Origin: Cryobacterium luteum
Lineage (GTDB): Bacteria; Actinomycetota; Actinomycetes; Actinomycetales; Microbacteriaceae
NCBI RefSeq assembly: GCF_900110125.1
Contig: NZ_FOCN01000017.1
Location: 1-64,000, forward strand
DNA: 64,000 nucleotides
Reading direction: 5' to 3'
Shown: one piece after another, positions 28,601 to 36,207 of the stretch
Numbering within the stretch: position 1 is the stretch's first letter
How the letters are laid out: each line of letters opens with the position of its first letter
Translations under genes and position numbers: made by a program
The notes under the pieces: model-generated
The model's input: only the letters and a program-made list of their open reading frames with translations
What the model was told of the DNA's origin: nothing
Databases searched by the model: none

Positions 28601-30443
28601 CGAACAAACCACGATCGGGAATGGTGCCGCCGCTCGTGACGGCGAGCCGTTGCGCCCCTGGGCGGCCGGTAAGGGTGCCGGCGTCGCGATCCCAGACGAT
28701 GCGTGGACGTAACTCGGCGAACTGGTCAGAGGGGTACCGACCGGCGAGCAGGTCGAGGGTGGCCTCATAGGCGGAGCGGGGCAGGGTCGCGAACGGCGCG
28801 CTGCGCCGCAGGGTGTCAAACCAGGCCTCGAGGTCGATCGGTTCCAGCGCGCAGGCCGCCACGGTCTGCTGGGCCAGGATGTCGAGCGGGTTGGTGGGCA
28901 CCCGCAGCGATTCGATCGCACCGGCCACCATGCGCTCGGCGGCGACGGCAGCATGGATGAGGTCGGCCCGATGCTTGGGGTAGATCACCCCGCGCGAGAT
29001 CTCACCGACCTGGTGTCCGGCCCGACCGAGCCGCTGCAGCCCGCTCGACACCGACGGCGGTGATTCCACCTGCACGACCAGGTCGACGGCACCCATGTCG
29101 ATGCCGAGCTCGAGGCTGGACGTGGCGACAACACAGCGCAGCCGTCCCGATTTTAAATCGTCTTCGATAAGAGAGCGTTGTTCCTTGCTGACCGAGCCGT
29201 GGTGCGCGCGAGCGAGCAGCGGTTCACTGCCCGCGCTCTGACCGCTCGCGCCCATCAGCTCAGCCGGTGGACGGACCGTTGGCGTGACCCCCACCGTGCC
29301 GAGCCCTCCCGGCAGATCAGCCACCAGGACAGGCGCCCCCACCAGAGCGGATGCCTCCGCCCCGGCCAGCCGTTCAGCATAAATTTCGTTGAAGCGTGCC
29401 GTGAGTCGTTCGGTGAGCCGCCGGGAATTCGCGAAGACGATGCTCGAGGAATGCGCGAGCACCTCATCGACGATGGCTTCCTCGACGTGCGGCCAGATCG
29501 ACCCGGTCTGGGGAGCCGCAGCCGAGGTGACGCCCTCGCGTTGCGGGACCGGCCCGAGATCACTCATATCGTCGACCGGAACCACCACCCGCAGGTCGAA
29601 CCGCTTCAACGCGGGCGGTGCCACGATCTGCACGGGGGCTGCTCCACCGAGAAACCGAGCCACCTCGCTCTGCGGCCGTACGGTGGCCGACAACCCGATG
29701 CGCTGGGCCGGGTGGCTGAGCAGGGCGTCGAGTCGTTCCAGCGAGACGGCAAGGTGGGCGCCGCGCTTGCTCGCCGCCACCGCGTGCACCTCATCGATGA
29801 TGACGGTCTGTACCCCGCGCAGCGAATCGCGGGCCGCCGAGGTCAGCATGAGAAACAGGGACTCCGGAGTGGTGATGAGGATATCCGGCGGCGACGTGAT
29901 CAGCTTGCGCCGGTCGGCAGCGGGAGTGTCTCCTGAGCGCACGCCGACGGAGACGTGCGGCGGCTCCAGGCCCAGGCGTTGGGCAGAGCGGCTGATGCCC
30001 ACCAGGGGCGCGGTGAGGTTGCGTTCAACATCAACGCCGAGCGCCTTGAGCGGGGAGATATACAGCACGCGAGTGATGGGCGAATGAGCACCGGGCACGC
30101 GAGTGATGGGCGAATGAGCACCGGGCACGCGAGTGATGGGCGAATGAGCACCGGGCACGCGAGTGATGGGCGAATAAGCACCGGGCACGCGAGTGATGGG
30201 CGAATAAGCACCGGGCACGCGAGTGCCGGCTATGGCGGCGGGCTCGGCCTCGGTGTACAGCCGGTCAATCGCCCACAGAAACGCAGCGAGGGTTTTGCCT
30301 GATCCGGTCGGTGCCACGACGAGGGCGTGCGAGCCCTGCGAAATGGCGTTCCACGCGCCTAGTTGCGCGGCGGTCGGCGCGGCGAACGCCTCGGTGAACC
30401 AGGCCCGAGTGGCCGGGGAGAAGCGATCGAGAACGTCGGTCAT
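25596..30443 (-). CDS. lhr: Lhr family ATP-dependent helicase
   Basis: Large superfamily 2 DNA helicase/translocase, 1615 aa, linked to DNA damage tolerance in mycobacteria. RecA-like domain 1 has APTGSGKT (residues 44-51) and DEVH (217-220); domain 2 carries SSLELGIDMG and LQRLGRAGHQVG (motif VI). A winged-helix domain and Lhr-core region follow, then the long actinobacterial C-terminal half with further winged-helix modules. I start at ATG 30443 (MTDVLDRFSP). Five tandem decapeptides TRVPGA(Y/H)SPI occupy residues 74-123, between the Walker A helix and the TRVLYISPLKAL motif Ia, where family members have a short loop. The gene overlaps the Nei-type gene. Confidence 0.93.
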   Translation of the reverse strand: MTDVLDRFSPATRAWFTEAFAAPTAAQLGAWNAISQGSHALVVAPTGSGKTLAAFLWAIDRLYTEAEPAAIAGTRVPGAYSPITRVPGAYSPITRVPGAHSPITRVPGAHSPITRVPGAHSPITRVLYISPLKALGVDVERNLTAPLVGISRSAQRLGLEPPHVSVGVRSGDTPAADRRKLITSPPDILITTPESLFLMLTSAARDSLRGVQTVIIDEVHAVAASKRGAHLAVSLERLDALLSHPAQRIGLSATVRPQSEVARFLGGAAPVQIVAPPALKRFDLRVVVPVDDMSDLGPVPQREGVTSAAAPQTGSIWPHVEEAIVDEVLAHSSSIVFANSRRLTERLTARFNEIYAERLAGAEASALVGAPVLVADLPGGLGTVGVTPTVRPPAELMGASGQSAGSEPLLARAHHGSVSKEQRSLIEDDLKSGRLRCVVATSSLELGIDMGAVDLVVQVESPPSVSSGLQRLGRAGHQVGEISRGVIYPKHRADLIHAAVAAERMVAGAIESLRVPTNPLDILAQQTVAACALEPIDLEAWFDTLRRSAPFATLPRSAYEATLDLLAGRYPSDQFAELRPRIVWDRDAGTLTGRPGAQRLAVTSGGTIPDRGLFGVFMVGGDQVTGKRVGELDEEMVYESRVNDVFALGTTSWRIQEITHDRVLVVPAFGQPGRLPFWKGDGLGRPAELGQAIGAFVREVGSLPPGDARMRCAGGGLDERAISNLLAFLDEQRAVTGQLPTDRTLVVERFHDELGDWRVVLHSPFGTPVHAPWALAVGARVRERYGIDGSCVASDDGIVVRIPDTETEPPGAELFVFDPDELEQLVTDEVGGSALFASRFRECAARALLLPRYKPGSRSPLWQQRQKAAQLLDVARTFPTFPIILETLRECLQDVYDLPALGALARRIASRELRLVEVTTDTASPFASTLLFGYVAAFMYEGDTPLAERRATALAIDSSLLAELLGRVELRELLDPAVIDQTDRELQRLAPDYLAKGREGVADLLRTLGPLSTGEVAERMLLPAPESPSAPDAPPPVFGSLPAPDPSGFVLAEEALLGLVAARRVMRASIGGEERWAAVEDASRLRDALGVPLPIGVSAAFTESVADPLGDLVSRYARSHGPFTTGAVADRFGLGTAVVQIALGRLADARRILAGEFRPNGTGLEWCDAEVLRRLRRRSLAALRHEVEPVDQQAIGRFLPAWQHVGGKLRGIDGVASVVEQLEGARIPASAWETLILPARVSDYQPGMLDELTNAGEVLWAGAGTLAGNDGWVSLHLAETAQLTLPLPIDAPTTPLQQEILATLGSGGAYFFRQLADAVGSQDDAALVQALWDLVWAGLVNNDTFAPVRSLLAGGHTAHRQSRAAPRARLHRGRSMPRPSLPSRSGPPTVSGRWSILPVADESPTRRAHALGETLLERYGVVTRGAVMAESVIGGFSLVYRTLTGFEEMARCRRGYFIEGLGAAQFATGGTIDRLRTFAVGSTVPSGADRKAALAAISLAATDPANPYGAALPWPTLPGDTTHRPGRKSGALVVLVDGALVLYVERGGKTVVAFETDEAVLAAATVSLAALVTTGRVQKIAVETANGVFVIGSDVGAALRAAGFTETPKGLRLRA
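30066..30225. repeat. In-frame 30-bp minisatellite within lhr, five copies plus a partial
   Basis: Five 30-bp units, beginning CACGCGAGTGATGGGCGAAT and ending GAGCACCGGG or AAGCACCGGG, run from 30066 to 30215, then ten more bases of the unit. The two rightmost copies carry AATAAG instead of AATGAG, changing His to Tyr in the minus-strand protein. All units are multiples of three and keep the frame. Confidence 0.95.
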
Positions 30444-30498
30444 ACCGTCATTCTCACCCGAACCACCGACAGAGAGCTCAACACGGCAGAATCTCGAG

Positions 30499-31359
30499 TC
30501 ACGCCGACGCGACGAGCTTGACGCGCAGCGAGTCGACACCGGTCGTGATGGTCTCGTTCTCCGACCAGCGCATGCCGAGCCGACTCAGAATCGCGTCGAG
30601 ATCGGCTTGGGTAAGGCCGTCGACCAGCTCGAGCTGCACGACGAGTTCGGGGCCGTCGAGCCGTGCCAGTGGATCACCGGCCGAGAGTGCGACGGTCAGC
30701 ACCGACAGTTCCGTCGCGATCGATGTTCTGAACGCGTCGGCGACGTGGCGGCTGGCGTAACTCGGTGTCCAGGGCAAGGATTGCGCGATCGCCCACAGGG
30801 CCGGGCGCCGAATGACGAATTCACTGGGCGAGGTGGGATCGAGCACCACGAGGTCGGTGTTTTCCTGCGCGGCCGCCAGGGCGACACGCACGGCATCCGC
30901 GGGAACAGGCCGGGCAAGGGGGTTCCACGCCGTCATGGCGGCGGTGGAGGAGAAGGCGGGCAGCACGGTGCGGCCGTCGGGACCGGCCACGGTGATGATC
31001 GACAGTTCCTGCGTCTTGTCGATCGTCTGGCCGCGCGCGTTCAGCGCCGCCTCCCCGAGCTTGGTGACCAGCGGAATCAGCAGGCGGGAACCGCGGATGG
31101 CGTCGATGACGCTTTCTTCGCCGACCTCACGGGCGTGAAAGCGGGCGAGGGCCGCTGCGAGGGCCGCTGGAGCGGACCCGTCATCGCCGGCGTCCAGGTT
31201 CGCCTCGAATTCTCGGCCGGTCCAGGGCTGCCCGGCCGAATCGGCTAACACGTTCGGCTCACCGGGCTGTCCCGGCGAGCTCAGAGAACCGGGCTGTCCC
31301 AAAGAAGCGGGCCGACCAGAAGGATCGCCCGTGGAGCCGAGGTTACGCGCCTTGCCCAT
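30499..31359 (-). CDS. SseB family protein
   Basis: A 286-aa protein with an SseB-type N-terminal domain at about residues 65-180 (LAAALARFHAREVGEESVIDA, then SRLLIPLVTK, DGRTVLPAFSSTAAMTAW and DLVVLDPTSPSEFVIRR). The first 50 residues are Gly/Pro/Ser-rich with GQPG repeats. Function is unknown; the family is placed next to priA in many actinobacteria. The ATG shares one base with the priA stop (TAATG), so it is coupled to the histidine genes without an obvious biosynthetic role. Confidence 0.85.
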   Translation of the reverse strand: MGKARNLGSTGDPSGRPASLGQPGSLSSPGQPGEPNVLADSAGQPWTGREFEANLDAGDDGSAPAALAAALARFHAREVGEESVIDAIRGSRLLIPLVTKLGEAALNARGQTIDKTQELSIITVAGPDGRTVLPAFSSTAAMTAWNPLARPVPADAVRVALAAAQENTDLVVLDPTSPSEFVIRRPALWAIAQSLPWTPSYASRHVADAFRTSIATELSVLTVALSAGDPLARLDGPELVVQLELVDGLTQADLDAILSRLGMRWSENETITTGVDSLRVKLVASA

Positions 31360-32105
31360 TACGATCCCGAGACGTCCAGGGCCTCGGCCAGGGTGAACGC
31401 GCCCGCGTAGAGCGCTTTGCCAACGATGGCGCCTTCGAGGCCCAGCGGCACGAGTTTGCGCAACTCTTCGATGTCGTCGAGGCTGGAAATTCCGCCGGAG
31501 GCGATGACCGGCTTGCGCGTGCGGTCCAATACCTGACGCAACAGCTCGATGTTCGGTCCCTGCAGGGTGCCGTCCTTGGTGACGTCGGTCACCACGTAGC
31601 GGGCACAGCCAGCCGCTTCGAGGCGTTCGAGCACCTGCCACAGGTCGCCACCGTCCTTGGTCCAGCCTCGCGCAGCGAGCGTCGTGCCGCGCACGTCGAG
31701 GCCGACCGCAACGGCTTCGCCGTATTGCGCGATCACGCTGGCTGCCCATTCCGGGTTTTCGAGTGCCGCCGTACCGAGGTTGATGCGTTTCACGCCCGTG
31801 GTCAGTGCCGCTTCGAGTGATGCGTCATCGCGAATGCCGCCGGAGAGCTCGATGTTGACACCCTTGACCTGACGAATGACCTTTTTGATCACGCCGGTGT
31901 TGGTGCCTCGACCAAAGGCGGCGTCGAGGTCAACGAGGTGGATCCATTCGGCGCCCTGCCGGGCCCAGTCGGCCGCAGCGTCGACCGGGTCTCCGTAGTT
32001 CGTTTCCGTGCCGGCCTCGCCCTGCGTCAGGCGAACAGCCTTGCCGCCGGCCACATCGACGGCGGGCAGGAGGACGAGCCTCGGTGTTTTGTTGAACTCG
32101 CTCAT
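31359..32105 (-). CDS. priA: Bifunctional ProFAR isomerase / phosphoribosylanthranilate isomerase PriA
   Basis: Beta/alpha-barrel isomerase, 248 aa, catalysing the HisA step of histidine synthesis and, in actinobacteria without trpF, also the TrpF step. [16 protein letters not shown] gives the catalytic aspartate near the N terminus; [22 protein letters not shown] and [13 protein letters not shown] (second catalytic aspartate) follow, then [10 protein letters not shown]. Bifunctionality is inferred from family membership; the gene could also be called hisA. Confidence 0.93.
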   Translation of the reverse strand: MSEFNKTPRLVLLPAVDVAGGKAVRLTQGEAGTETNYGDPVDAAADWARQGAEWIHLVDLDAAFGRGTNTGVIKKVIRQVKGVNIELSGGIRDDASLEAALTTGVKRINLGTAALENPEWAASVIAQYGEAVAVGLDVRGTTLAARGWTKDGGDLWQVLERLEAAGCARYVVTDVTKDGTLQGPNIELLRQVLDRTRKPVIASGGISSLDDIEELRKLVPLGLEGAIVGKALYAGAFTLAEALDVSGS

Positions 32106-32199
32106 TGGTGTCCTTGATTGGTGCGGCCGCGTGCTGCGGCCAATTTCATGGCAGGTGCCGGTGCGGATGATGCGGGTTGTGAAGTCTAGGCGCGCCGGG

Positions 32200-32832
32200 C
32201 TATTGGCGCAGCGTTCCGATCCAGTTCTTCAGCAAGCGGATGCCCGCCTCCCCCGATTTTTCCGGGTGGAACTGGGTGGCGCACAACGGTCCGTTTTCGA
32301 TCGCGGCCAGGAACGGCGCGCCGTGCTCTGCCCAGGTCAGCCGGGGTTCGGGAAACGGCGGCATGACCTCGAGCGCCCAGGACTGGGCGGCGTAGGAGTG
32401 CACGAAATAGAAGCGTTCCTCTTCGATTCCGCGAAAGAGCTCAGAACCCGCCGCGCTTGTGACCGTGTTCCAGCCCATGTGCGGCAGGATCGTCGCCGGA
32501 AGCTCGGTGACCGTTCCGGGCCATTCGCCGAGTCCCTCGGTGTCGACGCCACGCTCAACACCGTGTTCAAACATCACCTGCATCCCCACGCAGATGCCCA
32601 GCACCGGGCGGTCACCGGCCAGGCGCCGATCGACGATCTCGTCACCCCGCACCGCTGTGAGGGCCTGCATCACGGCGCTGAAGGCACCGACACCGGGTAC
32701 GACGAGGCCGTCGGCTTCCAGGGCGATGGTGCGGTCGCTCGTCAGGGTCACGTCAGCGCCGGCCAGTTCGAGTGCCTTCACCGCGGAGTGCACATTGCCG
32801 GTTCCGTAGTCGAAGACGACGACCCTGGTCAC
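32200..32832 (-). CDS. hisH: Imidazole glycerol phosphate synthase, glutaminase subunit HisH
   Basis: Class I glutamine amidotransferase that feeds ammonia to HisF. Of its 210 aa, VPGVGAF and the nucleophile elbow GICVGMQ (C81) are clear, with the catalytic His/Glu pair in [12 protein letters not shown] start overlaps the hisB stop by four bases (GTGA). The partner hisF is not in this window. Confidence 0.95.
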   Translation of the reverse strand: MTRVVVFDYGTGNVHSAVKALELAGADVTLTSDRTIALEADGLVVPGVGAFSAVMQALTAVRGDEIVDRRLAGDRPVLGICVGMQVMFEHGVERGVDTEGLGEWPGTVTELPATILPHMGWNTVTSAAGSELFRGIEEERFYFVHSYAAQSWALEVMPPFPEPRLTWAEHGAPFLAAIENGPLCATQFHPEKSGEAGIRLLKNWIGTLRQ

Positions 32833-33452
32833 AGGGCACCCTTGGTTGACGGGATGCCCTGCACGAGCGGGTCGAGGGCCTTCGCGAGGCGGAACGCACG
32901 GGCGAAGGCTTTGAACTCGGCTTCAGCGATGTGGTGCGGGTCGCGGCCGCCCAGCAGGGTGACGTGCACGGTCAATCCGGCGTGAAAGGTGATGGCTTCG
33001 AAGACGTGACGAACCATGGAGCCGGTGAAGTGTCCGCCGATGAGGTGGAATTCGAAGCCGGCCGGCTCGCCCGTGTGCACGAGATACGGTCGGCCGGAGA
33101 TATCAACGACGGCCTGCGCGAGAGCTTCGTCGAGCGGAACGAGGGCGTCACCGTAGCGGGAGATGCCCGACTTGTCGCCAAGGGCCTGGCGGATAGCCTG
33201 GCCGAGCACGATTCCCACATCTTCGACCGTGTGGTGGACGTCGATCTCGATGTCACCGGAAGCGCGCACGGTGAGGTCGGTCAGCGAGTGTTTGGCAAAA
33301 GCCGTCAGCAGGTGGTCGTAGAACGGCACCGAGGTGTGGATATCGCTGACGCCGGTGCCATCCAGGTTCAACGAGAGGTCAATGCTGGATTCACTCGTCT
33401 CCCGTTGCAGGTGTGCGACGCGGGGCGCGGAGATACCGTCAGTTGAACTCAT
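32829..33452 (-). CDS. hisB: Imidazoleglycerol-phosphate dehydratase
   Basis: Manganese enzyme of histidine synthesis, 207 aa; monofunctional, without the phosphatase domain found in enterobacteria. The metal-binding histidines lie in [10 protein letters not shown] (HH at 73-74) and [19 protein letters not shown] near the C terminus. It follows hisC by nine bases and overlaps hisH. Confidence 0.96.
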   Translation of the reverse strand: MSSTDGISAPRVAHLQRETSESSIDLSLNLDGTGVSDIHTSVPFYDHLLTAFAKHSLTDLTVRASGDIEIDVHHTVEDVGIVLGQAIRQALGDKSGISRYGDALVPLDEALAQAVVDISGRPYLVHTGEPAGFEFHLIGGHFTGSMVRHVFEAITFHAGLTVHVTLLGGRDPHHIAEAEFKAFARAFRLAKALDPLVQGIPSTKGAL

Positions 33453-33461
33453 ACCGCTAGC

Positions 33462-34586
33462 TTATTCGGCTCGGGCCGTCTCGGTTTGACCGGAACGATC
33501 CGGGCGTCCCAGGCGAGCCAGGGCGTCCAGGAACAGGGAGGTCTCCTTCTCGGTGCCGGCCGTCACCCGCAAGTGGCCGGGAATGCCGACGTCGCGAATG
33601 AGGATTCCCTCGGCGAGCAGAGCAGTGAACGTCTCCTGGGGGTCGGCGACTCCTCCGAACAAGACGAAGTTGCTCCAGCTTTGGTGTGGGGCGTAGCCCA
33701 ACCGGGCCAGTTCAACCACCAGTCGGTCGCGTTGGGCACGAATGTCGTCGACCATCGCCAGCATCTCGGCGCTGTGCGCGAGGGCTGCGTTGGCCGCGGC
33801 CTGGGTCAGGGCGGAGAGGTGGTAGGGCAGACGCACCAGTCGCAGGGCATCCGTCACCGCCGGGTCGGCCGCCAGATAACCCACGCGGGCACCGGCGAAG
33901 GCGAAGGCCTTACTCATCGTGCGCGAAACGAGCAGGCGTTCCCGACCCGGCAGCAGGGTGAGTGCACTGGGCGTGCCGACGGGTGCGAATTCGGCGTAGG
34001 CCTCGTCGACGACGACGATGCCATCGGTTGCGTCGTAGACGGCGGCGATGGTCTCGAGCGAGAGCGGGGTGCCGGTGGGGTTGTTCGGGGAGCACAGAAA
34101 AACGATGTCGGGGCTGGTGCGGGCGATTTCACGCACGGCGGTGGCGGGCGACAGCTCGTAGTCAGCATCACGGGCACCCGGAATCCAGGTGGTGTCGGTT
34201 CCCGACGCGAGGATGGAATACATCGAATAGGTGGGTGCGAAGCCGAGCAGGCTCCGTCCGGGGCCGCCGAAAGCCTGGAGTACCTGCTGGAGCACTTCAT
34301 TGGAGCCGTTGGCGGCCCAGATGTTCTCCGCCGCCAGTCCGTGGCCAAGATACTGGGCGAGCGCCTCGCGCAGGGCGGTGAACTCGCGGTCGGGGTACCG
34401 GTTCACCGAGCGGATGGCGTCGGCCAGGCCGGCGAGGATATCGCGGACGACCGCGTCTGGAATAGCGTGCGTGTTCTCGTTGACGTTCAGAGCCACCGGC
34501 ACGTGTAGCTGCGGAGCACCGTACGGGGTCAGGCCTTGCAGGTTGGTGCGGAGCGGAAGATCATCGAGGCTGGTCACACCCTCCAT
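33462..34586 (-). CDS. hisC: Histidinol-phosphate aminotransferase
   Basis: Pyridoxal-phosphate class I/II aminotransferase of 374 aa, making histidinol phosphate. AANGSNEVLQ (91-100) and CSPNNPTGTPLS (165-176) are cofactor and substrate segments; the Schiff-base lysine is K226 in SRTMSKAFAF. Start is ambiguous: ATG 34586 or GTG 34577. A TAGCAT box lies exactly seven bases before the GTG, so a leaderless message from GTG is possible. First gene of the his cluster here; hisD, often just upstream, is absent. Confidence 0.94.
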   Translation of the reverse strand: MEGVTSLDDLPLRTNLQGLTPYGAPQLHVPVALNVNENTHAIPDAVVRDILAGLADAIRSVNRYPDREFTALREALAQYLGHGLAAENIWAANGSNEVLQQVLQAFGGPGRSLLGFAPTYSMYSILASGTDTTWIPGARDADYELSPATAVREIARTSPDIVFLCSPNNPTGTPLSLETIAAVYDATDGIVVVDEAYAEFAPVGTPSALTLLPGRERLLVSRTMSKAFAFAGARVGYLAADPAVTDALRLVRLPYHLSALTQAAANAALAHSAEMLAMVDDIRAQRDRLVVELARLGYAPHQSWSNFVLFGGVADPQETFTALLAEGILIRDVGIPGHLRVTAGTEKETSLFLDALARLGRPDRSGQTETARAE

Positions 34587-34629
34587 GCTACGACCCTGTG
34601 TTGCTGCCCAGCGCTCCTCTGTTCCTGGC

Positions 34630-34694
34630 AGCTCAAGTACTGTTCAGCTCACGTACTGGACTACTCAAGTACTGGACTGCTCAAGTACTGATCG
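34630..34694. repeat. Four tandem 16-17-bp repeats upstream of hisC
   Basis: Four adjacent imperfect copies of GCTCAAGTACTGGACT run at 34630-34645, 34646-34662, 34663-34678 and 34679-34694. Each has the palindromic AGTACT or CGTACT core. The array starts about 44 bp upstream of the hisC start and ends at the stop codon of the LysM gene. It may be a binding-site array for a his-operon regulator or a slippage product. Confidence 0.85.
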
Positions 34695-34696
34695 AT

Positions 34697-35116
34697 TCAG
34701 GAGTCGGCGGGGATCTCCAGGCGCTGGCCGGGCTGCAGGGTTTCCACGGAGAGGGCGTTCAGACGTTTGATATCGGCGACCACGTCGCGCGGGTCCTCCG
34801 ACGGTGAGATCTCTTCGGCGAGGTCCCACAGGGTCTGGCCGGGATCGACCGTGATGAATCGGGCGGAACCGACGTCGGTCGGCGAATAGGCCAGGGTGGC
34901 AACGATTCCCGAGTCGGTCGTGTACGACATGACGTCGATACCCGTGGCCGAGTCCGATGCGCCGGCCGCTCCCCCATTGACGGCGAAGGCGAGGGCACCG
35001 AGCACGAGCGGGACGGCAGCGAGGGTCGTGAGCACCGCTCGCCCACGACGAGTGAGGCGAAGTCGGGTGACGGGGGCGTCGTCGGATGATACTGCGGGTA
35101 CACATGCTGTGGTCAT
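34697..35116 (-). CDS. LysM-domain membrane protein, candidate SOS cell-division inhibitor
   Basis: A 139-aa protein with a short cytoplasmic tail, one membrane segment (about 27-47), and an extracellular LysM peptidoglycan-binding domain at 88-136 (VDPGQTLWDLAEEIS ... LNALSVETLQPGQRLEIP). LysM proteins divergent from lexA are SOS-induced division inhibitors or wall hydrolases in other Gram-positives (YneA in Bacillus, DivS and ChiZ in actinobacteria). The same placement, size and a LexA-box-bearing promoter suggest this role. Start ATG 35116 follows GGAGG seven bases upstream. Confidence 0.82.
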   Translation of the reverse strand: MTTACVPAVSSDDAPVTRLRLTRRGRAVLTTLAAVPLVLGALAFAVNGGAAGASDSATGIDVMSYTTDSGIVATLAYSPTDVGSARFITVDPGQTLWDLAEEISPSEDPRDVVADIKRLNALSVETLQPGQRLEIPADS

Positions 35117-35181
35117 GTCAAACCTCCGGGGTTGGCGGGCTGCGAGTCTCGTATCCGGCCCTCGGCCGGGAGGACCGGATA

Positions 35182-35225
35182 CGAAACTATGTTCCGAATA
35201 TAACTTCGAACAATCGAACATGCAA
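35182..35225 (-). promoter_or_regulatory. Promoter of the LysM gene with LexA-like boxes
   Basis: Minus-strand -35 TTGCAT (35220-35225), a 17-bp spacer and -10 TATATT (35197-35202) make a very good promoter. CGAAACTATGTTCCG (35182-35196) just after the -10 resembles the actinobacterial LexA box (CGAAC-N4-GTTCG) with one or two changes, and the spacer holds TTCGAACAATCGAA-type half-sites. Confidence 0.6.
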
Positions 35226-35264
35226 GCTTTTTCTGGTCTTCGCCCGAAATTTCACACAACACAC

Positions 35265-35305
35265 TCGAATAAGTGTTTGTTTCAGGGCGAAGAACTGGAT
35301 AAACT
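35265..35305 (+). promoter_or_regulatory. lexA promoter with candidate LexA box
   Basis: The -35 TTGTTT (35277-35282) and -10 TAAACT (35300-35305) are 17 bp apart. TCGAATAAGTGTTTGT (35265-35280), close to the TCGAAC-N4-GTTCGA consensus, overlaps the -35, fitting autorepression. The transcript would have a leader of about 95 nt. Confidence 0.55.
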
Positions 35306-35407
35306 TTCGATAGAACAATTGCTTGATTTACACTCAACCAGACACCACCGACATTCCCGTGAAGCACGACTTCAGGCCAGGCGGGACCGACTCCAGAAGG
35401 GCAGATC

Positions 35408-36112
35408 GTGACACAAAACACCGGCGCTACCCGCGACAAGGGCGGCACAAGGCGCCGCAAGAGTTTGAGCCAACGCCAGCTCGCTATCCTCGACGTAATT
35501 CAGCGTTCGGTGAGCTCGCGCGGCTACCCGCCGAGCATGCGAGAGATCGGCGATGCGGTCGGACTCGCTTCGCTGTCGAGCGTGACCCACCAACTCAATC
35601 AGCTCGAGCTCAGCGGTTATCTGCGCCGCGACCCGAATCGCCCGCGGGCACTTGAAGTGCTCATCGAGATCCAGCGCGCCCCCGAAGACGCCGGCACCGG
35701 CGACCAGGACAGCTTTCACCCGGGCGTGCAGGTCGGCGATGCGGCGATGGTCCCCCTGGTCGGCCGCATCGCTGCCGGCATCCCGATCACGGCCGACCAG
35801 CAAATCGACGAGATCTTTCCGCTGCCCCGCCAGCTTGTGGGCCAGGGCGAGCTGTTCATGCTCAAGGTCGTCGGGGAGTCCATGATCGACGCTGCGATTT
35901 GTGACGGTGACTGGGTCGTCGTGCGGCAACAGAAGACCGCGGAAAACGGCGAGATCGTTGCGGCCATGCTCGACAACGAGGCCACCGTCAAGGTCTTGCG
36001 CAAGCGCGACGGCCACACCTGGCTCCTTCCGCGCAACAGCAACTTCGAACCGATTGTCGGCGACTTTGCCGACATCCTCGGCAAAGTCGTCGCGGTGTTG
36101 CGCTCGGTGTAA
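35408..36112 (+). CDS. lexA: SOS transcriptional repressor LexA
   Basis: Repressor of the DNA-damage regulon that self-cleaves when RecA filaments form. The 234-aa protein has an N-terminal winged helix ([21 protein letters not shown]... [15 protein letters not shown], about residues 21-85) and a C-terminal S24 peptidase domain. The cleavage bond is A123-G124 in RIAAGIPI; the catalytic serine is S158 in GESMIDAAI and the lysine is K195 in EATVKVL. GTG start at 35408 after AGAAGGGCAG. The recA and LysM genes in the window carry matching boxes. Confidence 0.97.
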   Translation: MTQNTGATRDKGGTRRRKSLSQRQLAILDVIQRSVSSRGYPPSMREIGDAVGLASLSSVTHQLNQLELSGYLRRDPNRPRALEVLIEIQRAPEDAGTGDQDSFHPGVQVGDAAMVPLVGRIAAGIPITADQQIDEIFPLPRQLVGQGELFMLKVVGESMIDAAICDGDWVVVRQQKTAENGEIVAAMLDNEATVKVLRKRDGHTWLLPRNSNFEPIVGDFADILGKVVAVLRSV

Positions 36113-36137
36113 TCCTGATTGCACGCCCCGGTGTCGT

Positions 36138-36181
36138 ACGACAGAGGCTCGATCGCCAACGGGTGATCGGGCCTCTGTCGT
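36138..36181. terminator. Bidirectional hairpin terminator between lexA and metE
   Basis: The arms ACGACAGAGGC (36138-36148) and GCCTCTGTCGT (36171-36181) pair perfectly over 11 bp, with an inner CGATC/GATCG pairing. It lies between the convergent lexA and metE stop codons and can serve both. Confidence 0.75.
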
Positions 36182-36207
36182 CCCTGCGACCGCGTCAGGC
36201 GCTGGCG

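Noticed and set aside
30066-30225. CRISPR-like array of 30-bp repeats
   Set aside because: The copies are contiguous with no spacers, are in frame with the surrounding helicase gene and start from native coding sequence; this is a coding minisatellite.
35203-35220. TTCGAACAATCGAACA as a full LexA box
   Set aside because: The half-sites are direct rather than inverted at the spacing required by the LexA consensus; kept only as half-sites within the promoter entry.
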